In this document: in pieces, positions 25,524 to 34,900 of the stretch | How the letters are laid out: every line of letters begins with the position of its first letter | How positions within the stretch are numbered: the stretch's first letter is position 1 | Source: Pseudomonas sp. RC10 | Lineage (GTDB): Bacteria > Pseudomonadota > Gammaproteobacteria > Pseudomonadales > Pseudomonadaceae | Reading direction: 5' to 3' | Assembly: GCF_038397775.1 (NCBI RefSeq) | Contig: NZ_CP151650.1 | Coordinates: forward strand, 4,898,001 to 4,962,000 | Length of the DNA stretch: 64,000 bases | Made by a program: the position numbers and the translations under genes | The notes under the pieces: model-generated | What the model was told of the DNA's origin: nothing | Seen by the model: the letters and a program-made list of their open reading frames with translations, nothing else | Database searches by the model: none

Positions 25524-26675
25524 ATGCAAGACCTTGAACTGACCGAAGAACAAATCATGATCCGCGACATGGCGCGCGAATTCGCCCGTAATGAAATCGC
25601 GCCCTACGCCCAAGCCTGGGAAAAAGCCGGCTGGATCGACGACGCGCTGGTGAGCAAGCTCGGCGAACTGGGCCTGTTGGGCATGATCGTCCCTGAGGAA
25701 TGGGGCGGCACCTACATCGATTACGTCGCCTATGCGCTGGCAGTCGAAGAGATCTCGGCAGGTGACGCGGCCACCGGCACGTTGATGAGCGTGCACAGCT
25801 CGGTGGGCTGCGGCCCGGTGCTCAATTACGGCACCGAGGCGCAGAAAGAACAGTGGCTGGAGAAACTCGCCAGCGGCCAGGCCATCGGCTGTTTTTGCCT
25901 GACCGAACCGCAAGCCGGTTCCGAAGCCCACAACCTGCGCACCCGCGCCGAACTGAAAGACGGCGAATGGGTGCTCAACGGCGCCAAGCAATTCGTCAGC
26001 AACGGCAAGCGCGCGCAACTGGCGATTGTGTTTGCCGTGACCGACCCGGAGTTGGGCAAGAAAGGCCTGTCGGCGTTTCTGGTGCCCACCGACAACCCCG
26101 GTTACACCGTCGACCGCATGGAACACAAGATGGGCATCAAGGCCTCGGACACCTGCGCGGTGACCCTGAGCGACTGCCGCATTCCCGAAGCCAATCTGCT
26201 GGGCGAGCGCGGCAAGGGCCTCTCCATCGCCCTCGCCAACCTCGAAGGCGGGCGCATCGGCATTGCGGCTCAAGCACTGGGCATCGCCCGCGCCGCCTTC
26301 GAAGCGGCATTGTCCTATGCCCGTGAGCGGGTGCAGTTCGACAAGCCGATCATCGAGCACCAGAGCATCGCCAATCTGCTGGCCGACATGCACACCCGCA
26401 TCAATGCCGCACGCCTGATGGTCTTGCACGCCGCACGTTTGCGCACGGCGGGCAAGCCCTGTCTGTCAGAAGCGTCGCAAGCCAAACTGTTCGCTTCGGA
26501 GATGGCGGAGTGGGTCTGCTCCAAGGCGGTCCAGATCCACGGCGGCTACGGCTACCTCGAAGACTACCCGGTGGAGAAATACTACCGGGACGCCCGCATC
26601 ACCCAGATATACGAAGGCTCCAGCGAAATCCAGCGCTTGCTGATCGCCCGCGAACTTCGGCATTACGACCTGTAG
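25524..26675 (+). CDS. Acyl-CoA dehydrogenase, isobutyryl/short-branched type
   Basis: A 383-aa flavoprotein of full family length. Seen: [20 protein letters not shown] (FAD/substrate signature), [88 protein letters not shown] with the C-terminal catalytic Glu (IYEGSSE). With the hydrolase before it, it fits isobutyryl-CoA oxidation in valine catabolism; the exact acyl chain is inferred from context. Its stop lies 24 bp from the convergent stop of the first giant gene. Confidence 0.9.
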   Translation: MQDLELTEEQIMIRDMAREFARNEIAPYAQAWEKAGWIDDALVSKLGELGLLGMIVPEEWGGTYIDYVAYALAVEEISAGDAATGTLMSVHSSVGCGPVLNYGTEAQKEQWLEKLASGQAIGCFCLTEPQAGSEAHNLRTRAELKDGEWVLNGAKQFVSNGKRAQLAIVFAVTDPELGKKGLSAFLVPTDNPGYTVDRMEHKMGIKASDTCAVTLSDCRIPEANLLGERGKGLSIALANLEGGRIGIAAQALGIARAAFEAALSYARERVQFDKPIIEHQSIANLLADMHTRINAARLMVLHAARLRTAGKPCLSEASQAKLFASEMAEWVCSKAVQIHGGYGYLEDYPVEKYYRDARITQIYEGSSEIQRLLIARELRHYDL

Positions 26676-26699
26676 CACCGCCCTCTGGCGCCGGGCCTG

Positions 26700-29600
26700 T
26701 CAGGGGCTCGGCACCACAAAGTTCTCCCTTCCGAGCATCAGCATCAACAGCGTCACCGAGTCGGCGTTGCGCATGAGCAGTTGGCTGCGGATCTGAGCGT
26801 CGGACAGGAACACATCCCGTGCGTCGTCAAGGTCGTGGGAGCGAGTGACCTTCAGAATCGTCTCGAAACCCCGTCCGTCCTCAGGCTCGATGTCCCGACG
26901 CTTGGCGCCATCCATCATCGTGAACAGCGCATTGCGGTCACTGCGATGGGACAGACGTGTCTGGTGCAAGCGCACCACGCCATCCCGGACCCGCTCATTG
27001 AAGGGCGTGTCGTCGAGCAGCATGTCCGGGAACGGCGCCATGGCTTCCAGGTACGCGATGTCATGGGTATCGAGCGCCAGATGGGAGAGCTCGTGAAGCA
27101 GATTGGCCGCCCGATGATGCACGTCGACCGAAAAGCCCTGGGCCAAGGCGTCGGGTTTGACGGCAAAGGACGGCGAGATGAAGAACTGCTCGGTCAGGTA
27201 AATCCGCTGCTTGGGGTCGGCCTTGATCACGAACGCGGTGACCATGTCGTGCCCCGGTCGGGTGGAGCCCACGACATAACGCGACGATGAAAACGGCGAC
27301 AGCGAGGCGTCCATGATCGCGCTGTACAGTGCCTTCGCTGCACTCAACGTCTCATCCAGCACATACCGGGTCGGCGATTGGACGCCGAAATGATCGGCGA
27401 TGATGCGACTCACCCGAGGGTCCAGCGGCTGCCCGTTCTGGTGCGGGCTGAGGTTGTCCAGGCAGGTTTCCAGATACCGCTTGGCCTTGAGGTGGGCCTG
27501 ACCGATACGCCGGGCACGGTCGCGGTAGAGCTGCCGGATTTCGGGCATACCCCGAGCCTCGATCACCAGGATGTCCTTGGCGCTTTTATCGACCTTGCCT
27601 TCCTTGATCTTGGTGGCGACGCCACCACCGCCGCGCAACCGCAGGGTGAGGTCCAGGTGCCAGCGCTGGTCGATGTCCATGACCAGCTTCGGCCCGGTGG
27701 TGCCGTCCGGGCCGACGATGACCCAGTTACTGTCTTCCTCGATCAGCCGCACCTGATAGACCCGGCCGCTGACCACGGCGTAGGTCTCGCCGCCTTCGGT
27801 GTCTAAATACAGGTTGAGCAGGTTGTCGTGGCGCAGGTCGGTCAGCGCGACACCCTGGGCTTCCAGCCGCTGCAGGCGCAACCGCTGTTCGGCGTCCAGT
27901 GTCCCGCTGCGCCAGGAAAACGCCGACGACAACGCGTCCTCTTCCTCGGTGAGGGCATCGGCCCCGACCGCGCCCTGATCGTCGCGCACCTGCTCCTGAA
28001 GCGTCTGCTCCCGGGCCGTGACCATCACGCCAAGGGCCGCGGAAAACTCCGAAAACGCCTCGCCCCAATGCCGCCCCGACGCCGAAGCCGCCGAGGCCTG
28101 AAGCAACGTCTGGCTTTGCCACAAGGTGACCATGGCCGCCAGCTTGCTGGGCAACAGCGTCACCACTTGCTCGAAGCCCAGCGTCGCGAGAAACGCCCGG
28201 CCCGCCTGATCCTCCTGCTCGTTGGTGACGGCGTTGGACACCCCCTGGTCCAGCAGCAGCTTGACGGTGCCGCTGAACAGGAACTGCAACGCATTGCCCT
28301 TGACCTCGGCCACGTCCAGGGTCACCGGCCCCGGTGTGCCAAAGGGCACATCCCCCAGCCCTTCCACCGAAAACGGCAAATGCGGCTCGACGAAACCGCC
28401 ATGGGCGTAGCGCCGATGCACCTCGGGTTCGACCCGCGCCAGCAGCAGTTGCTGGAGCGAGGCGTCGGTGCGAATGGCCTCCAGCAGCACCTCGCGGCTC
28501 GGGTACTCCTGAAAAGTGAACGGCGAATGGTGCGTGGCGTACAGCACCTGGGTGCCTGACGGGTTGTCCTGCCCGCAGATCAGGTACACGGCGGTCACCG
28601 GGTCCGGGGTCATGCCGGCGTCGGCCACCAGTCGCAACGGGCTGATCATGGCCCGCACGCCGTTGATCGACTCGCGGGCCAGGCCATCGGGCATGTCCAG
28701 CACCCCCATGATCAGATCGAACGCCGGCGCGCTGAGTTCGCCCTTGAGTTTCTGCGCCAGTGCCACCGCCATCAGCATCGGCGGCAGTTGATCGACGAAC
28801 AGCCGGTTGCGCAGTGCGTACAGTTCATCGGTGGGGGTCAGCGCCTGACGCAACAGCGTGAGGTAGCCGGCCCCGACGTCCAGGCGCCTGACCAGTTGCC
28901 GCACGTACTCCACCGTCAGGGTCTCGGTAATACGGGGATGGTCCGTCGACGTCACGCTCAAGACAGTGCCCTGATGGCTGGCGAAACGGTTGATCGCGTA
29001 TTCGGTCAATGATTCGCGGTGCACCATCGTGGCGGCGGGCACGGCCGATGGCAGCTCACCGGCGGGCGGGAAGCCGCTCACGTAATCGCGCGACGTGACG
29101 GTGATGCCGTCCGGGTTCAAGCCTTGTCCGGGGAAGTCCACGTTCAACTGGGCGAGCAATTGCTTGCGGGTGTAGCCGTGCAGGGACGAGACGCCGAACA
29201 GGAAATCCCGGCCGCCGTCGCTGGCCTCGTAATAGCGCTTGAGCAAATCGCAGTAGAGCCCCAGGTCGGCGATGGACGCCTCGCTCAGCCACGGCGGCAG
29301 CAGCGCCTCGAACAGGCTGGTCTGGATCTTCACCGACAGCCCGTCGATCAGGCTGCTCAGCGAAGCGTCCACCTCCCACTGCGCCGCCAGTTGCGTGAAC
29401 ACCTTGGCCTCGAACCGGCAACGCCGGGCCCTGACGCACAGCTCTCGCACGTCCTGCAACTCACGCTGCAAGGCCCCCTGCTGCAAGGCATTGAGCGCGT
29501 GCCCGTCGATCCGGTCCAGACGAATCCGGATCGGGCCTGGCGCCGGTTGCGCCAGATGGCGCTTGACCCGCAAGCGGTCTTCCTCGCTGAGCAACTGCAA

Positions 29601-31724
29601 CCAGTCATCGCAATCAGGGCCGCCCAGTTTGCGTTGAAGCATGCGTTGCAGCCGTGCGCCCGAGCGAAACGAATGCCAGCCCATGAGCGCAGACCAGAAC
29701 ACCAGCGCGCGTTCCTGGGTCTGCGGCGATTGAAGCACCATGGTGTCGCACAGCAAGACGCTGGACGTTTCACCGAACAGCAACCTGACCTGGAACGCCT
29801 CGACCGCCTCGGGGTGGCCTGCCACGCGCAGGGCGCGCTCCGGTTGGTCGAGCATCTGGCGGATCAGGTCTCCTGCGGCGGCATCGATCCACTTCTGCCG
29901 GGTAGCCAGCGACGCGTACAGGCGCATCGCGTCCTCGCGCAGGTTCAGCGCTTGCAGTTCAGGCTGCATCGGATGGTCACCGTGACGCTGCCCTTCACGC
30001 CGCGCCACCTCGAACTGGCGCACGTAGCCCTCGACGAAATCCGGTGTAATCGTCCGCAGCAGGTGTTCGATCAACGCCTGGGGGAAGTCCCCGGACGCTG
30101 CTGCGTCATTCACCCGCACCCGCACCTCGGCAGGCAGGCGCAGAGGGCGATATCCCGTGACGCACTCCAGCAACAGCGACGTGAGGTCCAGCGCCAACGC
30201 ATTCTGCGTTTCACCCTCAAGGGGCGTCGGTGCTTGCCATTCCAGCCGCACCGCCGACGCGTCCAGCCCATCGGCGCTCCACACGCACAGGTAACGCTGC
30301 AACGCCTGTTCGGCATGCACCAGCAAGGAGTTGTCGAGCTGGCGCAGTGCGGTGGCGCGCTGGTCGAAGCTTCGGGTGAGGTCGCGCCAGGACGGCGTCG
30401 CCTCGGCGGTCACGGCCTCAGTCACCGTCGGCGCCGCTGAACCGGCCGCCTGGGGTGTTGCCTGAGCAAGTGCAGACGCTGGCGTCAAAGCCGGCGCGGG
30501 CTGAAGCCACACCGCCACGAAATCGAACGGTGCCTGCCGACGCCAGCGTCCTGCGGTGAAACGCAGTTGCCGGGGGTCGAGCCACTGACGAATGTCCAGC
30601 GCATCGTCGATCATCGCGGCCTGTTGACCGGAGGGCTGAGGCAGGCCCAGCGCATAGATCAGGTTGCGCGCCTGGGCGGCGATGATCGAATCCACCAGCG
30701 CGGCGCATGGCGCGGTCTGGATCTGCGCGAACCCGATCCTCACCTCCCCTTCGCGCTGCAACACGGCATGGTCTTCGAGGGCCAGCGTGCGGACGAGCTG
30801 CTGGCGCCCTTCAGGTGTCGCGAAATACGCGGTGAGCGCCACCGTGTCGGCGAAGCTGTGCCAGTGATGATCGGGCGAACACCACAGCACCGCGCCTGCC
30901 GCGCCCGCCTGCGGCTTGACCACGAACGTCCCCGCCAACGGACAGGACGCGCTGTCGCCGACCCTGATCGCCAGCTGGTAGCAGCCCAACGGGCTGTCGA
31001 CACGGGGCTGTCCCGGCAGCAGCTGCATCAGCGAGAGCAGCGCGTGGCACGACTGCGGGGTCGACAGGCCGCTGGCGTCGCGACGATACAGCCGGTCACG
31101 CACGCTGTTTTCAAACGCTTCGACAGCGAGGTCTCGTGGGCTGGACGCGCCCGTGGTGGCACGCCAGAACGTCGCGAGCCGTTCGCTGTAACGCCCGGTC
31201 TGCTCGGCCACGGCCACAGGGGCTGAATCCGTCGACGCCGGCTCAAGCGTGGGCGTCTGCTTCAGTTGTGCGGTCAGGGCTGCGACGCGCTCGGCACCAT
31301 GATCGACGATGGCCAGCATCTGCGCCTGAAACGGATCGCCGTCGATTTTTTCAGACTCGACGATCGCCTCGCCCTCGCCACCGGCATAGCGGGCGCGCAA
31401 TGCGGCGAGCAGGCTGACGCGGTCGGCGAACGCTTCGACGCCCAGGCCCAGGGTGTACAGATAGACCTGCGGCGCATCAGTGGCGCCATGACTGAACAAC
31501 AGCGCCCCCGCCAGTTCGGCATGCCGATGCAAGGGGTCGGCAGCGACCAGGCGGTCGACCCGCACCGGGTCGGGGTCGTCGGCATTGACCGGCTCGATCA
31601 ACGCCTGGAGCCAGCGCCCTTCATCGACGCTGATACGGCTGCCACTCAAGGCCTCGCTCAGCGCGAAGGTGTAACGCTGGCGCAGTCGGGCGCTGTGGAA
31701 ATACGGGAGGGTTGCGGTAGACAT
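26700..31724 (-). CDS. Giant protein with C-terminal HExxH metalloprotease-like domain, paralogue 1
   Basis: A 1674-aa protein; ATG 31724 has AAGGAG upstream. It aligns over its whole length with the next gene: N-terminus MSTATLPYFHSARLRQRY, central YAHGGFVEPHLPFSVEGLGD, LLLDQGVSNAVTNEQEDQAGRAFLATL, RLRGGGGVATKIKEGK, and C-terminus MRNADSVTLLMLMLGR. Near residues 1544-1560 it has HELSHLALDTHDIAYLE, which fits the aspzincin pattern HExxH...(G/D)TxDxxY with the second Asp as third zinc ligand. The large N-terminal part resembles Pseudomonas proteins annotated as dermonecrotic-toxin-domain (DUF6543) proteins (recalled, not searched). No signal peptide is seen. Probably a toxin or effector; target unknown. 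Confidence 0.75.
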   Translation of the reverse strand: MSTATLPYFHSARLRQRYTFALSEALSGSRISVDEGRWLQALIEPVNADDPDPVRVDRLVAADPLHRHAELAGALLFSHGATDAPQVYLYTLGLGVEAFADRVSLLAALRARYAGGEGEAIVESEKIDGDPFQAQMLAIVDHGAERVAALTAQLKQTPTLEPASTDSAPVAVAEQTGRYSERLATFWRATTGASSPRDLAVEAFENSVRDRLYRRDASGLSTPQSCHALLSLMQLLPGQPRVDSPLGCYQLAIRVGDSASCPLAGTFVVKPQAGAAGAVLWCSPDHHWHSFADTVALTAYFATPEGRQQLVRTLALEDHAVLQREGEVRIGFAQIQTAPCAALVDSIIAAQARNLIYALGLPQPSGQQAAMIDDALDIRQWLDPRQLRFTAGRWRRQAPFDFVAVWLQPAPALTPASALAQATPQAAGSAAPTVTEAVTAEATPSWRDLTRSFDQRATALRQLDNSLLVHAEQALQRYLCVWSADGLDASAVRLEWQAPTPLEGETQNALALDLTSLLLECVTGYRPLRLPAEVRVRVNDAAASGDFPQALIEHLLRTITPDFVEGYVRQFEVARREGQRHGDHPMQPELQALNLREDAMRLYASLATRQKWIDAAAGDLIRQMLDQPERALRVAGHPEAVEAFQVRLLFGETSSVLLCDTMVLQSPQTQERALVFWSALMGWHSFRSGARLQRMLQRKLGGPDCDDWLQLLSEEDRLRVKRHLAQPAPGPIRIRLDRIDGHALNALQQGALQRELQDVRELCVRARRCRFEAKVFTQLAAQWEVDASLSSLIDGLSVKIQTSLFEALLPPWLSEASIADLGLYCDLLKRYYEASDGGRDFLFGVSSLHGYTRKQLLAQLNVDFPGQGLNPDGITVTSRDYVSGFPPAGELPSAVPAATMVHRESLTEYAINRFASHQGTVLSVTSTDHPRITETLTVEYVRQLVRRLDVGAGYLTLLRQALTPTDELYALRNRLFVDQLPPMLMAVALAQKLKGELSAPAFDLIMGVLDMPDGLARESINGVRAMISPLRLVADAGMTPDPVTAVYLICGQDNPSGTQVLYATHHSPFTFQEYPSREVLLEAIRTDASLQQLLLARVEPEVHRRYAHGGFVEPHLPFSVEGLGDVPFGTPGPVTLDVAEVKGNALQFLFSGTVKLLLDQGVSNAVTNEQEDQAGRAFLATLGFEQVVTLLPSKLAAMVTLWQSQTLLQASAASASGRHWGEAFSEFSAALGVMVTAREQTLQEQVRDDQGAVGADALTEEEDALSSAFSWRSGTLDAEQRLRLQRLEAQGVALTDLRHDNLLNLYLDTEGGETYAVVSGRVYQVRLIEEDSNWVIVGPDGTTGPKLVMDIDQRWHLDLTLRLRGGGGVATKIKEGKVDKSAKDILVIEARGMPEIRQLYRDRARRIGQAHLKAKRYLETCLDNLSPHQNGQPLDPRVSRIIADHFGVQSPTRYVLDETLSAAKALYSAIMDASLSPFSSSRYVVGSTRPGHDMVTAFVIKADPKQRIYLTEQFFISPSFAVKPDALAQGFSVDVHHRAANLLHELSHLALDTHDIAYLEAMAPFPDMLLDDTPFNERVRDGVVRLHQTRLSHRSDRNALFTMMDGAKRRDIEPEDGRGFETILKVTRSHDLDDARDVFLSDAQIRSQLLMRNADSVTLLMLMLGRENFVVPSP

Positions 31725-31803
31725 GAAAACTCCTTTTGCATGACAGCCCCCCGTGTGGCGATGAATCGCAGAGGGGCAACGATGCAAGGAGCGTATGAAG
31801 AAA

Positions 31804-31843
31804 GCCCCGGTGCGCGGCGTTACATAACGCTGCACATCGGGGC
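31804..31843. other. Hairpin in the leader between the giant genes
   Basis: Long imperfect stem: GCCCCG (31804-31809) with CGGGGC (31838-31843) and inner GCGTTA (31817-31822) with TAACGC (31825-31830). A T-run (GGTTTTTTCC) follows on the plus strand and TTTCTTC on the minus strand. It may end transcription of paralogue 2 or shape the leader of paralogue 1. The core TACATAACGCTG recurs at 37375-37386 before paralogue 2. Confidence 0.5.
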
Positions 31844-31904
31844 GGTTTTTTCCGATTCACTGAAGGTCGTGACCACCCTCACACAGGGCGGCGCGACGGG
31901 TTCA

Positions 31905-34900
31905 TCACGGGTTCAACGCGGTGTAATTGTGGCGCCCCAGACGCACAATCATCAGGGTCACCGAGTCGGCGTTCTTGAGCATGATCTGGCTGCGCTTGTC
32001 GACGTCGGCGAGGAAGATCGTGCGGGCTTCATTCAGCGTCTTGGCGCCCGTGATGCGCAGGATGCTGGTGTAGCCCAGGGCATCGTTGCGCCGCACATCG
32101 CGCCAGTGGTCGTCCTCCTGCTGGGTGAACAGGTCCTGCCCGGGGGTGCGATGGGAGAGCCGGTAATCCTGCAGCCGCTCGATCTGGGCACGGGTGCGAA
32201 CGTTGGCGGCCGTGTCTGCGCGCAACAGGTCCGGAAACGGCGCGTTGGACTCAAGGTACGCGATGTCCTTGGTGTCCAGCACCAGGTGCGACACCTCGTG
32301 AATCAGCGTCGCCCCCTGAAAATGCGGCAGGGTCTCGAACCCTTGCTGGATCGCCTCCGGCTTGAGACGAAAACGCGGCGGACGGAAAAACCGGTCGGTG
32401 AGGAAGATGCGTTGCTGCGGGTCCAGCGGGATGGTGAACGCCGTCACATGGCCGCGCCCCGGCCGGTTGGTGCCGACGACGATACGCGTCGACGACAGCG
32501 GGGAAAGCGACGCATCCATCATCGCGTCGAGCAGGGTTTTGATCGCCACTTCGACTCGTGTCAACAGCGCCTGATCCGGCGTCTCGACGCCAAAGAAATC
32601 ACCGACGATGCGCTGCACCCGAGGGTCCAGCGTGCCGTCCGGCCGGTGCGCGTGGAGATTGTCCAGAGCGTTCTCCAGGTAATTTCTGGCCTGGGCATGG
32701 GCCTCGTCGATACGCCGTGCCCGATAGCGGTAGGTTTGACGGATCTCGGTCATGCCGCGGGCCTCGACCACCAAGCTGCCCTCGGCGCTAGCGGTGGCGG
32801 CGCTGTCCAGGCACCGCGTGACGACACCCCCGCCGCCTCTCAGGCGCAGGCTCAGGTCAAGCTGCCAGTGCTGATTGTCGTCCAGCACGATGTAAGGACC
32901 AGGCGAGCCCTGCGCGTCGACGATTTTCCACTCGCCCCGCTCCGTCAGGCGCTGCACCTGATAGACCCGACCGGCGACCACGGCGTAGGGTTTTTCATCC
33001 TCGTTGTCGAAATACAGGTTGAGCAATTCGTCATGGCGCATCTCATCCAGCTCGACGTTTCGCGCTTCGAGCCCTTCCAGACGCGCCCGCTGCTCCGCCG
33101 TGAGCACGGTTCGGGTCCAGGAAAACGACGTACCCACCGTTTCCGCGTCTTCTGCCGCCTGCCCTCCATGGCGCGTCTGCTCCTCGGGCGGGGCCTCCAG
33201 AAGGGCCTGCTCCCTGACCGTAACGACGACGCCCAAGGCCGCGGTGAATTCCGACAGCGCCCGCCCCCACCGATGCCGGGACGCTGAAAGCGCCGATGCC
33301 CGAAACAGCGTGTGGCTCTGCCAGAGCGTGACCAGCGCCGCCAGTTTGTTGGGCAGCAACGTGAGCGCCTGACTCAAGGCCAGTGTCGCCAGGAACAGCC
33401 GCCCCGCGCGGTCAGCCTGAGCGTTGCTGACCGCGTTGGACACGCCCATGTCCAGCAGCAATTTCAGAGTGCCGGTGAAGATCGTGTGCAGGGCATTGCC
33501 TTTGTCCTCGGCGATGTCGATGGTCACCGGCCCCGGCGCGCGAACCGGCAGGTCGTTGAATCCTTCCACCGAAAACGGCAGATGGGGTTCGACGAATCCA
33601 CCGTGGGCATAACGTCGCTGCACTTCAGGGTCCAGCCGCTCCAGCAAGAAGGCCTGCAAAGCGGTGTCCGTACGCAACGCCTGTTGCAGCGCCTCGCGAC
33701 TGGCGTATTCCCTGAACACGAAATCCGGGTGATACACGGCGTACAGCACCACCGGGCCCTCGTGCGGCGCGGCCGGGCAGATCAGGTAGACACCGGCGAC
33801 CGGGTCGGGGCTCATGCCCGCATCTGCCACCAGTTGCAGCGGGCTGAGAATCACCCAAGTGCCGTCCAGCGGTTCGCGGGCGATGCCGTCCGGCATGCTC
33901 AGCACCGTTGCAAGGAAGCGATAACCGCGCTCACTGAGCCTGCCCTCGACCTTTTCCGGCAAGGCAACAGCCATCAGGGCAGCAGGCAACTGGGTCACGA
34001 ACAGGTGTTTGCGTTCGGCGTAATGGGCATCGGTTGGCATGAACGCCTTGCGCAGCAAACCCATATAGGCCGCGCCGATGTCCACCTCCCGGATAAGGGC
34101 ACGCAGGTAATCGGGCGTCAACGAGGCAGCCGCCTGTGGATAGCGGGCGGATTGCACACTCAGTGCGCCGTCCTGTGCATCGACGAACCGGTTGATCGCA
34201 TACTCGACCAGCGACTCGGTGCGCGTCAGCGTAGCCGCCGGCACGCCAGACGGCAGCTCGCCCGCCGCCGGCAACGCCGACACATAGCGATGGGACGTGA
34301 CCGTGATGTGGTCCGGATCGAACGCTTGCTCGGGAAAATCCTGCTTGAGTCGGTCCATCAGCTTTTGATGCGCGAGCTCTTGCAACAACGGGATGCCGAA
34401 CATGAAATCCTTGCCGTCATCACTGGTCTGGTAGTAGCGCTTGAAGATGTTGTAGTACTCCATCAACTCGGCAATCGAGGCCCTGCTCACCCAAGGCGGC
34501 AACATCGCTTCGAAGATGCTGTTGTCGATGCGGATGGACAGCCCGTCGAGCAGATTGACGAGTGGTCGGTCTTGCTCGGTGACCTTCGCGAGCCGCACGA
34601 ACAACCTCGCTTCCAATCGACAACGCAGCGCTCGCTTGCACAGCTGAAGCACGTCCTGCTGCTGGTGATCGAGCGAAACGTCCTGCATCGCCTGCATCAC
34701 ATGGCCGTCGATGCGGGCCAGGGCGACATGCATCGGCGCGTCAGAGGCGCTCAGCAGATCGGCGCGCACGGCCCGACGCTCACCTTCGCTCAGCAAGACC
34801 AGCCACCGCTCGCGGTTCTCGCCGCGCAGGTTCAGTCGCAACGTCGCCTGTAGCCGCTCCACCGAGCTGAACTGCCGCCAGCCGAACTCGCACGACCACA

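Noticed and set aside
24834..26429. Minus-strand frame of 531 codons opposite the hydrolase and acyl-CoA dehydrogenase genes
   Set aside because: It crosses two well-supported genes in antisense and shows only shadow composition.
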